In this document: positions 20,250-31,190 of the stretch, one piece after another
How the letters are laid out: every line of letters begins with the position of its first letter
Position numbering within the stretch: the first letter of the stretch is position 1
Source of the DNA: Spongospora subterranea
Taxonomy: Eukaryota > Endomyxa > Phytomyxea > Plasmodiophorida > Plasmodiophoridae
Assembly: GCA_900404475.1 (NCBI GenBank)
Contig: OUQQ01000103.1
Coordinates: 1-44,348 of the forward strand
Length of the DNA: 44,348 nucleotides
Direction: 5' to 3'
Translations under genes and position numbers: made by a program
Notes under the pieces: model-generated
Told to the model about the DNA's origin: nothing
Databases searched by the model: none
What the model saw: the letters and a program-made list of their open reading frames with translations, nothing else

Positions 20250-20950
20250 ATGGGTACAGAGGTCAGTAGAGCATTCATGCAGTATTTCATGACGGTCAAA
20301 GTTGCTCGAGAGACCCAAGTGCGAAAAGAGTTCGGGATTATCTGTCGAATTTTTGAAGAGCCAGGCGATCGCCATGACGATTGGAAGAAGATGATCGGGC
20401 TCCTGAATCGGCAACTGCAGTTTGTGCAGATGACAATTCGGGCAGTCATATCTGAGTTGAACGGCGCTGTGTACTGGGGAATTGCCAACACGGCCACTGA
20501 TGAGTTATCGAAACTCTCCAGCTATTTCGCTGGTAAAGACTTGAAATATGTTCAAGATCTGCTTCGTGCTATGATTGAGAAGAAGGGCCAAATTGAACGC
20601 GAACCTGCAGAACGACTCAAACACGATGATGGCCCTGATAAGATGACGTTCGGCGAAGTCAAACTCCTATTGAGCGACCTTGTCAAGCTTCGCTGGCTGA
20701 AGATTGATAAATCGGAAAATTTTCTTTTCGGTGAAAGGACATACTTGGAATTCAACCCATATTTTGACCAGTTGCTTAAAGATGGCAATGTATGTGCCCA
20801 TTCATTTCAGTGTATCTATCACCCATCTAACCTTGCCCCGTTCAGATTCCAGAATGCCGTTATTGCAAGAAATGGTGCATTCTAGGTACGGAAGATGGAA
20901 GCCATTTTCACTGTGAAGATAGGGAGATGGCGATGGCAGCCGAACAATAG
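20250..20950 (+). CDS. NSE1: NSE1, SMC5/6 complex subunit
   Basis: Two exons (20250-20789, 20846-20950; intron 56 nt) give 214 residues. The N-terminal half matches the NSE1 winged-helix region (RAFMQYFMTVKVARE at the 'FLQ.LM' helix; VYWGIANTATDELSKLSSYF for 'Y.LVN...DEIAK..T'). The second winged helix follows (TFGEVKLLLSDLVKLRWL, then a strand LFGERTYLEFNPYF). NSE1 pairs with NSE3/NSE4 in the SMC5/6 complex in DNA repair and carries a C-terminal RING-like finger. Here exon 2 supplies only the first half of such a finger (ECRYCKKWC...HFHC), then ends in a stop, so the last zinc ligands are missing. Either a further exon was missed or the RING is reduced. Convergent with PDK1, 98 bp away. Confidence 0.8.
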
Positions 20951-21048
20951 TCCATTATCTGACGGGATGTTGCTTGACGAATATTTCTATATCATATTAA
21001 TGCAATTCCGACTAACGACTGAGAATATATATCTGTAGTACACGTATG

Positions 21049-22952
21049 TTAAGAGCCACGCTTATGAGCTTCTTCGATAGCGTCAACCCAAGCCTGAGCC
21101 GTTAGGTCAACGGTCTGAAAACGGAACAATTTTTCTGGCTGAAAAACGAAACACCAATAGAGTAAGTCGACTTAGCAATCTAGCGACATTAGGCAGCGCA
21201 TACGGTATAAATCAGGAACGCATTGCCCTTGTAGATAGATGCTCGCAATGATGCCGACCATGGAATTTCCTTTCAAATGCAAAATCATATAAGTAATTAC
21301 ACCGGGATTATAGCAGGCCCCAACCGTTTGCTGTTGTTTCTTCCCGAGAGAAATATGAAACAAACGGGGGGCGCTTGTCAAAATCAGCATCTTCTTTTTG
21401 AAAAAGAGGCCTTTCCTTTCTGTGATTATTCCTAACATTAACGCAACCTCACTGTTCGTCAAGAACCCTGAACTGTCACCGATCAGATCGCGACAGAGCC
21501 TTAGACCTGGAACTTATACCAATCACTATCGGCATTGGCTAATGCCATACTGTTAACAGAATCGCTATTGGGTAGAATAATCGCGGCATCAGCTTCTTGC
21601 TGCGGTTCATTGGAATTAACATCGACAAAGTACGAAGGTACTTCAGAGTTGAATAGGTCGTCAAATGCGATGTCACGGAAGAATGGGTGTTGTTTTAATC
21701 TGAAAAATATTCAAAATGATATAGCGTTTGTGAGCACCAAAAAGTGTTCCTTTACCTGTCAAAGCCGCCACTAACTCTGTCTTGTGGATCGACATTCAAT
21801 AATTTGGTTAACAACGATATAGCTGCAGTAGACAAGTGATCATCGAACACGATTTTGTGCTCGATAATCTTCTGGAACGTGAGATATTCGGTTTCTCCCT
21901 TGAATGGAGGTCGTCCAGATAAAAGTTGATAAATAACACAGCCGAAAGACCACCAATCGGCCCTGTGAGAGAGAATGCTGGAAAACCCTTTGATACAAGA
22001 AAATATTGCTGATATTACCCGAAACTGACGTCACCGTTATTCAGTAACTCGGGTGGCAAATATCTAGATGAAGTAAGGTCAATCTCTAGCGTAGACCTTG
22101 GAGCATTGAACATGACGCTGACTCTGCTGTTCCAACAAACGAGTTCCTTCTGTTAGATGTGTCCTTGACGGTGTCATCAGCGTCGATGATTTTCGCCGAT
22201 CCGAAATCAATTAAGCGAATATGGCCATCTTGACTGAGCAATAAATTCTGACCAAGTACAAGAATTCAAAACGGGCCATCAAACAAGTGTGGTGACCACC
22301 TCTGGCTTCAGGTCTCGATGAATGATCTTTTGTCCATGCAGATACTCCAATATCAATAAAATCTCGGCACAATAGAACGCAGCTAGATTTTCGGGACATC
22401 GCTTTAGCTAAAACAAACATTGAGCTGAGATATGCCTTAAATGTTGAGAATGATGTAATACCCGACGAATCTGCTGAAATAGCTCGCCACCGCTGGCCAA
22501 CTCTAGGACAAAATCTTCGTATGATAAAAACTGGATATTAATCTTAATTGGCAAACTGTTCTCAAGATGATTCGCTTACACAGAGATTGAGAATCTTGAA
22601 ACGTTCCAAATAGATGCACGATCCCAGGATGGTCGACTCGCGACAATATCGCCTTCTCATTCATGACATACACCTGTTTATTGTGTCTCAATATATGAGA
22701 CTTGTCGAGAACCTTTCTGTAAATAATGTGAGTAAGACCTAATATATCTCGATAAACCCCAACGATCAACATTACACAGCATAGCGTTGATGTGATTTGA
22801 GTTCCTGAGCTTCTAGAACCTATTGAAAATGATAACACATAAATGGTTGCACTGAAGGTGTGGCAGCGATTCCTAACCCGTGCATACGATCCTTCTCCTA
22901 ACAATCCACAAAACTCGAAATCAGCCCTGGCAAATTTCTTGGACTCACACAT
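21049..22952 (-). CDS. PDK1: PDK1, phosphoinositide-dependent protein kinase 1
   Basis: Twelve exons splice in frame to 425 residues: 22878-22952, 22776-22819, 22580-22716, 22462-22514, 22300-22407, 22123-22247, 22019-22063, 21756-21962, 21520-21699, 21325-21472, 21204-21269, 21049-21138. Kinase motifs: GEGSYARV (Gly loop), YAVKVLDK (Lys), NEKAIL (alpha-C Glu), [16 protein letters not shown], and activation loop [15 protein letters not shown] with the trans-autophosphorylated Ser kept. [20 protein letters not shown] and the C-lobe end follow. The C-terminal PH domain reads [19 protein letters not shown]...PRLF...[10 protein letters not shown]...[13 protein letters not shown]1 phosphorylates AGC kinases (AKT, S6K, PKC) at the activation loop near the plasma membrane. 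A tRNA-Trp gene on the same strand ends 66 bp before the ATG. Confidence 0.96.
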
Positions 22953-23013
22953 CGAAATGTCAATGTCCGCAAAACTGCAAGTGCCAACTTTGTTTCTGGT
23001 GGCCTCTGTTCAC

Positions 23014-23018
23014 AAAAA
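23014..23018 (-). terminator. Pol III terminator of tRNA-Trp copy 2
   Basis: On the minus strand five T residues follow the tRNA 3' end directly, between the tRNA and the PDK1 start codon. Confidence 0.75.
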
Positions 23019-23090
23019 TGAAGGATGACGGATTCGAACCGCCGATCTTGGGGTCTGGAATCCCACGCCCTGCCCCTAGGCCAATCCTCC
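23019..23090 (-). tRNA. tRNA-Trp (CCA), second copy
   Basis: Identical over all 72 nt to the gene at 3732-3803, with the same A box, B box and anticodon loop TTCCAGA. The flanks differ, so this is a separate locus. It lies head-to-tail with PDK1: the tRNA is transcribed towards the PDK1 start codon and must stop within 66 bp. Confidence 0.9.
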
Positions 23091-23838
23091 ATATGTTGCT
23101 GTTTTTGAGCCTGTAGTAGCGGTATTTATAGTCAACAGTGATGATCTATTGATCTCACCGAAACGTCATGGAATGTGCCGCGACGGCATGATAATGATAA
23201 GTCTCCATCGTTGTTGAGATGCCATGATTTTTCGACTAGGTTGGACAAAATTCCGATCAGTATTCTGTATTCTCCTTGTTCGATTTTTTTCTCTTGTGTG
23301 ATAATTAACATCGATAGATTTGGTCGTGGCCGTCTTTTTCACCAGAAATATTGCACCCTGGTTTTCTTGGCGAACCATCCACGTTTATTCGAAAGATGTT
23401 ACAACGTGTCCGTAAAATAAAGGTAAATTTTTTTGCTTTCGTGGACAAACTCCATCAACTTCATCGAACAGGCACACAGAAGTGAAAGGGCTGCGTACTA
23501 CAAGCCGCAGCAAACAGAGATGCGAGCCCGAAATCTCGAGCGTTATTCACGATTACTTTTTAGTCGATAAACGATGATGTTTGAATCGGATTTACTTATG
23601 CCACTGGTATTGAATATCCCATGCGTGGCCGAAAGCGGCCAAGCCGTCCCAAACTTCGCTGCCGTTCGACATTTCACAGCCGTTTGCGCAACCCCGTGAT
23701 CCCTGAACACACCTCCGTGCAGGGCAGCCTCTCTGGTCATGCGATACACCGTATCAAGCAGGAGCCCTGTAGAGTGAGGACTGCATCCCTCGTACGTCAC
23801 CTGGGGGCTGGGGTCTCTGTCATCTTCATTATCATCAT
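23091..23838. other. Intergenic stretch between tRNA-Trp and the NOA1-like gene
   Basis: It holds the upstream flanks of two divergent genes. A minus-strand frame at 23543-23800 has no recognisable domain. No repeat or RNA seen. Confidence 0.45.
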
Positions 23839-25673
23839 ATGATCCGTTATGGTTCTACAGCCGTATCCAAATTGACAATATTCCGGAATCTTGTTCGCAG
23901 ACACTCGTCCGCCCCAGCTTTGCCAGAGCTACGCCTTGGGGATTGTTGCGGCTGCGGAGCCAACCTCCACTTTCATGATGATTCAAAGCCTGGGTAGGAT
24001 TAATGAGATTGGGCGTTCTTTCATGGTTTATTGATAACACAGTGTCTCAGATACCTGCCCAAGCATATAATAGACAATTTGCATGAATCCTTTCGTGATT
24101 CCGTTGAACTGGGAATCGATGCAGTTTCTGCCTCTGCTGAAGCTGTCCACAGTTTGATCTGCATGCGGTGTCATCAGCTCACCCATAATGGGTTTGCACA
24201 AGGGAACATGCGGAATGTCATTTCGGAAGATTTTAGGACCTCTTTAAAGTCACGGTTCTGTTTGGAGAACGGTATATAATATAAGTCTAAATCCTGCTGT
24301 TGCAATGCAAACGAATCACTCTCGGTAGGCCGCAGTTCAGTCATCATCAAACTAGTGGACCTTGTTGATTTTCATGGCTCGATGTTTGCTGACGTTATCG
24401 AGCTCATCGGCAAAGACAATCCTGTAATTTTGGCTGCTAACAAATTTGACCTTCTTCCTACGGGTGCTTCTACCAAACGAATTAGGTCAGTCCAATGTAT
24501 ACAGCCTGCGCGGAAATCTCATGGTGTTCAGGTCTTGGGTAAAGAACGAAGCTGCGCTAATGCGACTGCCCATATACGACGTTCATATTGTATGCTCTCG
24601 TACCGGTGAAGGATTATCTTCGTTAATAGATAATGCTCGCCAATTAGCTGAAATGCCGGCACGAGATATATACGTTGTGGGGTCTTGTAATGTGGGGAAA
24701 AGCACGTACGACGAACTTGAGGATTTTTGAGTCCTCATCTTCACATTGATAATGCTCGTTTAGGTTCATCAATTGCCTTCTAAACAAGAGTATCATCAAA
24801 GGAGTCGGACGAGGTAGCCGCAAAGCCACTTTCCGATTAAAAGACGGCCGAGTGAAGGAGACAACGAGGGCTATACCGGTTACTGCATCGTCTGTGGCTG
24901 GCACAACGCTTGGGTTCGCTCTTTTCGGGTTTATCACTCAAGTTTTCAAAAGTTGTGCAGATTAATCCCGTTTAAGCTTCGTGGACCAGCATCAGTGAAC
25001 GAAATCTCCTTGTTCGATACCCCTGGAGTTTACGCTGATTTACCGATTCACCGTCGCCTCACTGAAGCAGAACTGCGACTGATTTCTCATGGTAGAAAGA
25101 TCATGCCAGTTACGTACCGTCTAGAAAAAGGGCAATCGCTTCTTTTGGCAGGCCTAGCCAGAATCGATCACATTGACGGTATATTTCTTCAAGTGAAGCG
25201 ATTGCTTTTGTTCATTCATGGGCTTAGGGCTTCCATTTTTATATACATCTTTCGTGTCTCGGGATGTCGTCGTGCATGTCACGCAGACTGCAAGAGCTGA
25301 AAACATCCTCTCTCAACGTCCAGGTTTATATATATTCATTTACAGTTTTAAAAACCTGAACCACTCGCTCATAGATATATATAAGATTCCAAAAGACAGC
25401 ACTCGAGTGGTCTCCTCTCTGATGCATTACGATTTCAAAATATCTGGAAAAGGATGGGCCGAGTAATATATTTCCATGAAGATTCTGAGTTTGTGTCTAA
25501 CTACCTGTTACTACAGAGCTTCTCAAGATGTGGCTTTCGACGGACTAGGTTGGGTATCCTTAACAGGATGTGGTTCATCGCGTATTAGAGTGTTTGGAAT
25601 TGGATCGATCAGACTTCGTCATCCACTGATGCCTTTCGACGCCCGAGATTCGGCGAGAAGGTTCACGGGATAG
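23839..25673 (+). CDS. NOA1: Mitochondrial YqeH/NOA1-type circularly permuted GTPase
   Basis: Nine exons splice in frame to 471 residues: 23839-23993, 24051-24271, 24329-24485, 24532-24705, 24764-24913, 24961-25178, 25228-25323, 25375-25462, 25517-25673. The N terminus (MIRYGSTAVSKLTIFRNLVR) is a basic amphipathic mitochondrial presequence. A zinc-finger region follows (CCGCGANLHF...PGYLP, later CMRCHQLTHNG). G motifs come in the permuted order typical of YqeH: G4 NKFDLLP and G5-like CSRTGEGLSSL come before G1 GSCNVGKST, then VAGTTL and G3 DTPGV. The C-terminal part carries VAFDGLGWVSLTG, the conserved 'DI..SGLGW'. This family assists small-subunit assembly of mitochondrial or bacterial ribosomes. 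Convergent with the transporter gene, 89 bp away. Confidence 0.93.
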
Positions 25674-25761
25674 AACCAAGTTGCGTTTCGTAGAGTTTTT
25701 CAGTTGATAAATATATGTGACAAGAACATGCCGAAAAAACTGGGGTTGGTATAGAAATTTT

Positions 25762-27285
25762 TTATTCAACGAGTGGATGTACGGTTGATGTAGGGTTATC
25801 AATCTCCAAATATTCATCATTTGATGGCTCGTCTATCAATGCAATAATGGCGCAAACAGCCAATCCTGCGCCGACTGCTCCCATGACAAATATCGATGCG
25901 ATGCTCCCGTGAAATCGTGATAGGATCGGGCCACTTAACACGCTGGCGATAATTTGTGGAAGGCACTGGGACAAATTGAATGTTGCAGCATGAATTCCTG
26001 CTTCAGGTGTCCTTGAGATTTCTTTAGTGACGATCATCCAGGGTATGGTATTTGTGGCAGCGAATGTAATTCCAAGAATAGCATACAGAACGATGGCACT
26101 GGGCACAGTCGAAATGAACGGCATGATCAAAAGTGTTAGCATGAGATGGATTTCAGCAGCTACAAATATCGGCATCATGCCAAACTTCCTAATTGTGGAT
26201 GCTAAGCATTGTGCAAATGCCGCGGATGATAAAGAAAGACCAAACAACGCCAAGTTTCCAAACCGCACACCTTCCTCATACTGAAGACGGGCCACCGAAC
26301 CAATTCCCGCCATTGGGATGCCCTTGTTTATATGCTGACCGAAATAATCGGTACCATACACCATGAACGAAAACCACGCAAACGAATTACAGAACTGGAT
26401 AAGAAACGCTTTCCGGACTGTATCAGGCAAACGAGGCATTGAAGTAAAAGACGTCCAAACAACTGACGGTAGTGAGTTTCGTGGTGACCGACTTTCAGCA
26501 AACCGTTGGCGATCCTCAGTCGCCAATACAATTGTAATTAGGCAATACGATATAATCAACAGAGCCGCTCCGAAAAACACAACTTGCACCTCTCCACCTA
26601 AGAAGGGGATCGCCCGGTCTAGATTCAACTACCAAACCACAGAGGCTTTAGATCATTGATGATGTCATCATATTTGCTCTCACCGATCCAATCAGATATC
26701 CTGTCGCTTTTCCCAGACCATCATGAATACTGATAAACGCACTCGCATCCCCTTGCTGGGCGATTGGGACCATATCAGCAATCATCGCTCGGGTCGGTGC
26801 CATCATTGCGTTGATCGAACAGTCTAAAAAACAGAAAGCCATGACCGCAATCGCTAAACTAAGGTGCATTCCTAGATCAGTTGAGCCGCCAAGCCCATGC
26901 CCGATCCGCTCTGCTTGAGAAAACAGCAGTAACGACGTCGACGTGGATAAAGCCGCGCCCATTATGAAAGGGCGGCGTCTACCAAACCGACTCTGAGATT
27001 GATCAGATAAAATGCCAATAAACGGCTGGACTATAATTCCGGATACTGGCCCGGCAAGCCATGCCAAGCCGACTGTCTCCGGATTCATCCCTAAGTGTAA
27101 CAGCGTCGGGGTAGAATACCCCACCTAAACACTTAGCCGACCCATTCACACCGGTAGTTCGACAGGGGATGCCGTACCTGAACGGCCCAGGCGAGACTAC
27201 TGGCCATGGCGGAGAAGAGAACGGCGAAGAGTCGGGAGCGCCTCCACTCCTTCTGCTGGAGGGTGCCATCCTGACATAACACCAT
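25762..27285 (-). CDS. SUT/SLC45-type sugar:proton symporter (MFS)
   Basis: Three exons (27178-27285, 26684-27124, 25762-26628; introns 53 and 55 nt) give 471 residues with about 12 hydrophobic spans. Diagnostic family sequence: LAWAVQVGYSTPTLLHLG in helix 1-2, GPVSGIIVQPFIGILSDQ, the loop motif SRFGRRRPFIMGA, DCSINAMMAPTRAMIADM, and in the second half WFSFMVYGTDYFGQHI. Sucrose transporters of plants, animal SLC45 and fungal relatives (such as Sut1p of fission yeast) import disaccharides or glucose with protons. The substrate cannot be read from sequence. The start ATG at 27285 follows an in-frame stop. Plasma-membrane location is inferred. Confidence 0.9.
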
Positions 27286-27552
27286 AGATAGCGTTTAGAA
27301 TAGTGACCGATAATTGCGTGCGATGGTTCCCTTGCCGCTAGTCAACCATTTCTGCAGAAAACAAGTCCGCACTGGGCCACATGTCAAGTCGCTAGTACCG
27401 CAACCGCGCCCGGTCAATGACATACATTGCTGCCGGAAACCAAATGGCGAGGCAAGTGAATGCTTCGAATAGGTTCGTTAAAGTCGTCGGTGGTTTTTAT
27501 CCTTCGACAATGGCTTGAAGAAACCTATATTGGCGAACTGGTTTATAGATGC
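27286..27552. other. Intergenic region upstream of the transporter
   Basis: The promoter of the minus-strand transporter and the 3' flank of COG7. Nothing else recognised. Confidence 0.5.
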
Positions 27553-30455
27553 CTATTTATTTAGTTTTGGATTTGACGTTTGTCGAATAAGCCGCAGTTG
27601 TTCAACTAATTGGGCATCTCGTTGATTACCATTATAGGCCGACGATGCCGCTGGCTGGTCTTCTATCAGAGAATTGTGGACAACTACCAGATTCGGAGGA
27701 ACATCAATTCCCAGGGCCGATACGATGTTGATCAAATATTCAAGATCCGTTGCGAGTTGCCTAAAACATCATACATTTGTAACAATCTATGATATTTGAG
27801 GGTCACATCTCTGACCTGGTGCCCGATTGAGATAAGTGTGTTAAAGCTTTTGTTGATGCAAACAACAACTGCACAGTGGTGTTAACAAGCTTTTCTAACC
27901 AGTGCAGCAATCCATCATCGTCACTATCGTCATCGCCGCCTTTGTGATATTGTTTAGCCACGATCATTGAACCTGGCGATAAATTACCTTGTTTTATTTG
28001 CGCTTCAAGCAATTGAACAACGCCGAATAGATGATCGCCAATCTTAGTTACATAGTCCGATGGCTGTGTCGAAAACACAGGAAAGCTTGGCTAAAAACGG
28101 GGAATGCATTCATTATGCAGTATAAGCAGATATTCCAGAATTACAGATGTTCTGGATGGGCTGGGGGAACTCCAAACAGGCAATGTCGCGAACCCTTGTA
28201 AGAGGTTGCGAACCTCCAAAAGCAGCGAGTCAAAAGCAACGCCTTTCATGGTTCCAACCAAGGCCTGCGATTGTTGAATTGGATGGGGTAAAAAATGGGT
28301 ATCTACTGATGGAAGCGGTAAAAACACACAGGACAAAATATGAACAATCGGAGTCTCACTTGAATCAGAATGATTTTTGTCGACCATCGTAACCAAAAAT
28401 GTATTTCGGCCACGTTGATGTGATACGAACTGTCTCCAGAACTGAATCTCCAAACTGTACGCTGGTTCTTGTGTAATCAGAGGACGCAAGGATTGCGAAA
28501 GAACGGTGACACATTTGATATCAAGTTTTTGCATCTGAAACCGTTGATTATGCAAACTGACCGCAACGCCATGTATCTATACCTCTTTATGTAGACGACG
28601 GCTAAAGCGAACCAAGCGAAAAGCGGTGGAAACTGATGACCAATCCGGGTCAACAGGGTCTCCAGGCTTCTCGAATCCCGCTAAATTCCGTATTTTTCGC
28701 ACATACGATAAAGAATGCTGTTGAAACATTGAAACAGCGAAACCAGATATCTTGGGGAACACAGTACCTGGAAATAATCCGAGAACGCTGAATCCAGTGC
28801 CACCGACAGGGGTTGGGAATATGCCCCGCATGAGAATTTGAGGCAATGCTCTAGAGACTGTTGAGATATATCAGACAGCAGACCTGATGTCCGGATTAGC
28901 GATATCAGCATATGCTGCAACAAAAAAAGCGGAGACCTATAGATTCATCGGCAGCGTCAAGCATTTTATAACAGCCGGCTTCCGTGTCCAATTGATGAAT
29001 TATATTTGCAACTCTGATACCGAGGAATTTCTTGGCGAACTCGACGTATCTACAATTCGATTAAACGATTAAAAAAAACGCGCGGGATGTGTCACCTTGC
29101 TCCATATGGGAAAAACACTGATGCGAAAGAAGACAGAAGATGATCAATTTTTTGTGTCTCGCTGATAGGAATGTACGCATCAATTAACCGAACAATAAAA
29201 TTTTTGGAGAACGCCAAAACCGATACTATGACAGCAATCGGATCAGTAGATTGGTCAACGAATTCGTTGATCCACTGGTCCAGTTTTCGCCGAGCACTTT
29301 TCGCCATCTTTACGGCTGCCGGTTTTATCAGCGTTACAATGATGTAGCATTATTAGCGTTTCTACCTAAGTCCTCCACCGAAACCTCGGTTATATGTGAC
29401 AGCAAAATTTGTGTCTCTTGAGCCATCATACGGTCGATTTTATCGAAATATTCTGGAAGCCAAATAGGGAATTCATCCATTTTTCCCTGACAATCAGAAA
29501 ATACAGCTGAATAACAAGCCACAAACCGAGTTTCAACATACTTGAGATGTCTCAGCGGCTTCCGTCAACCAATCGGTACGCGATCCAAAATACAATTCCC
29601 TAACTGCATCCGACCGCCCAATTTTGGAGAATATCCGTCTGAACGACGACAGATTCTCCAAATCTAGGTTCTGAATCGCATTGAGTAAGTGGGGGCAACA
29701 TATCGCTTCTAAACGTGTCCGAAGCTCATCCAGCTCTGACAAACTAATCAAAACCAGATATAGGGAGCATGAGGCGGCATACCGGACTGCCTTCGCTCGA
29801 AATCGGGCACCTTCTCCAGAAGTTGTAAACTCGATTGCATAGCCTGTCAAAGTTTAGGTGATCAGTGGCGTCCCCAGATTTAGACACAGCGTTGACCTCG
29901 ATTTCGACAGCAATTTTCTCAAATTCTCTGGAATCGAATAGGACATCGATCATTCTGAGGTGATGTTTCCAGTTTTGGACTTCAGCGACGAGTTTGACGC
30001 AGCGCTCGATGCGAGATTTGATCTTGTCCACTTTTTCCAATAGCGCCACCGAGGCTTCGGTTCGTTCATCGACAATTGACAGTTGGGCGATCAGTGTATC
30101 AAGGCGCTTCTTTAGGTTGCTTCCAGTATTGGAGATAAAATTGAGCTCCACCAAAAGCCTGAACGGACACGGATCTGTCAATAAAACAATTCTCAGGCCG
30201 ATCCATAGCCCATTACTCTGGTAATTGTTCCAAAAGCTGTGCTTTGCAAACAGAGATCTTTCCTGAGAGCGATTTTCCTTCAATTTGCGCTTTCGATACG
30301 AGATCGGATATGAACGTCTAGAAGCGATTGACCGGAAATTAATGACCATGACGTTGAACCAAAAATACCTCTGTTAATTCACTATCACCGGTCAGTAAAT
30401 CGTCGACGGTTCGTCGTGAGGTCTGCTCGGATGATCCCTCCTGTGATAATCCCAT
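27553..30455 (-). CDS. COG7: COG7, conserved oligomeric Golgi complex subunit 7
   Basis: Exons: 30369-30455, 30217-30317, 29897-30158, 29788-29843, 29542-29743, 29366-29486, 29096-29315, about 29013-29049, 28768-28914, 28583-28717, 28145-28534, 27816-28090, 27553-27760. The total is about 746 residues, near the family length of 770. The eighth exon's 3' end is the only weak junction. The N-terminal half is coiled-coil (RLDTLIAQLSIVDERTEASV), then LDELRTRLEAICCPHLLNAI and FPIWLPEYFDKIDRMMAQE. The C-terminal third has the family's 'FS..P..Y...IG' segment (FSTQPSDYVTKIGDHLFGVV) and ends with QLATDLEYLINIVSALGID. COG7 sits in lobe B of the tether that captures retrograde vesicles at the Golgi. 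No membrane span, as expected. Confidence 0.93.
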
Positions 30456-31190
30456 GGTGACGCGACGATGATCATCAACCAGATGATGAGATCAACTCCG
30501 CAACCAATGACATGGCGCTTAATCCGGCTCAACGTGTAACATGAACACTATTCGAAGACCGACCTGAGGAATGACTAGAGAATCTATCTCCCATGTGTAT
30601 TAGATTAACAATTATCGTTGGGTAATTTCTTCGACTGTTTTACTGGTTTGAAGTGGCCACTCAAGTCGACAGCGAGACCCATCGCCTGTGTCTTTGAATG
30701 CAATCACATACAGAAAAAGGGCGTTACGTTGTCGGCTCGCAATAATGACTTCATGATCATGTGCAAGGTCATTACCAGTGTGCACTCTACCTTTGACGAA
30801 ACGGTCCTGATTCCAGTACGACGTCATCATGAAGGACCGGCTGCAGCATCTGGAAGCCTGATGATTCGACCTGGGCTACTGGAGCCCGGGGAGTTGCCAT
30901 GATGAGGACGACAACGACCTGGTCTAATCCCATTGACCTGAAGTTCAACGAAAGTTCCATTTATAGAAAAAAATCCGCATTCCCTTTGACAGGTTTTCTC
31001 GTTACACATGGGGCGATTCCATTGGCGAGCAGTGTAACAGTGTATATATACGAAGAGGACATGTCCAGTGTGGACGGGGTCGGGGTGAACAGCGGCGCGG
31101 CCCCATCCCCAAACGCGGATCATGATGATCTAAATCAGGGGGAGAACACCGATCATATTATTAAACGGATTCTGACCTTATGATCAGGAT
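30456..31190. other. Divergent intergenic region with small unresolved frames
   Basis: Both strands hold short frames. Plus: 30618-30902 and 30899-31183, the latter of 94 codons with a plausible charged C terminus. Minus: 30612-30830, protein-like (HEVIIASRQRNALFLYVIAF, then CRLEWPLQTSKTVEEI), ending 157 bp before the COG7 start. I cannot decide between them. A small minus-strand gene is slightly favoured. The promoters of COG7 and INTS2 must also lie here. Confidence 0.35.
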
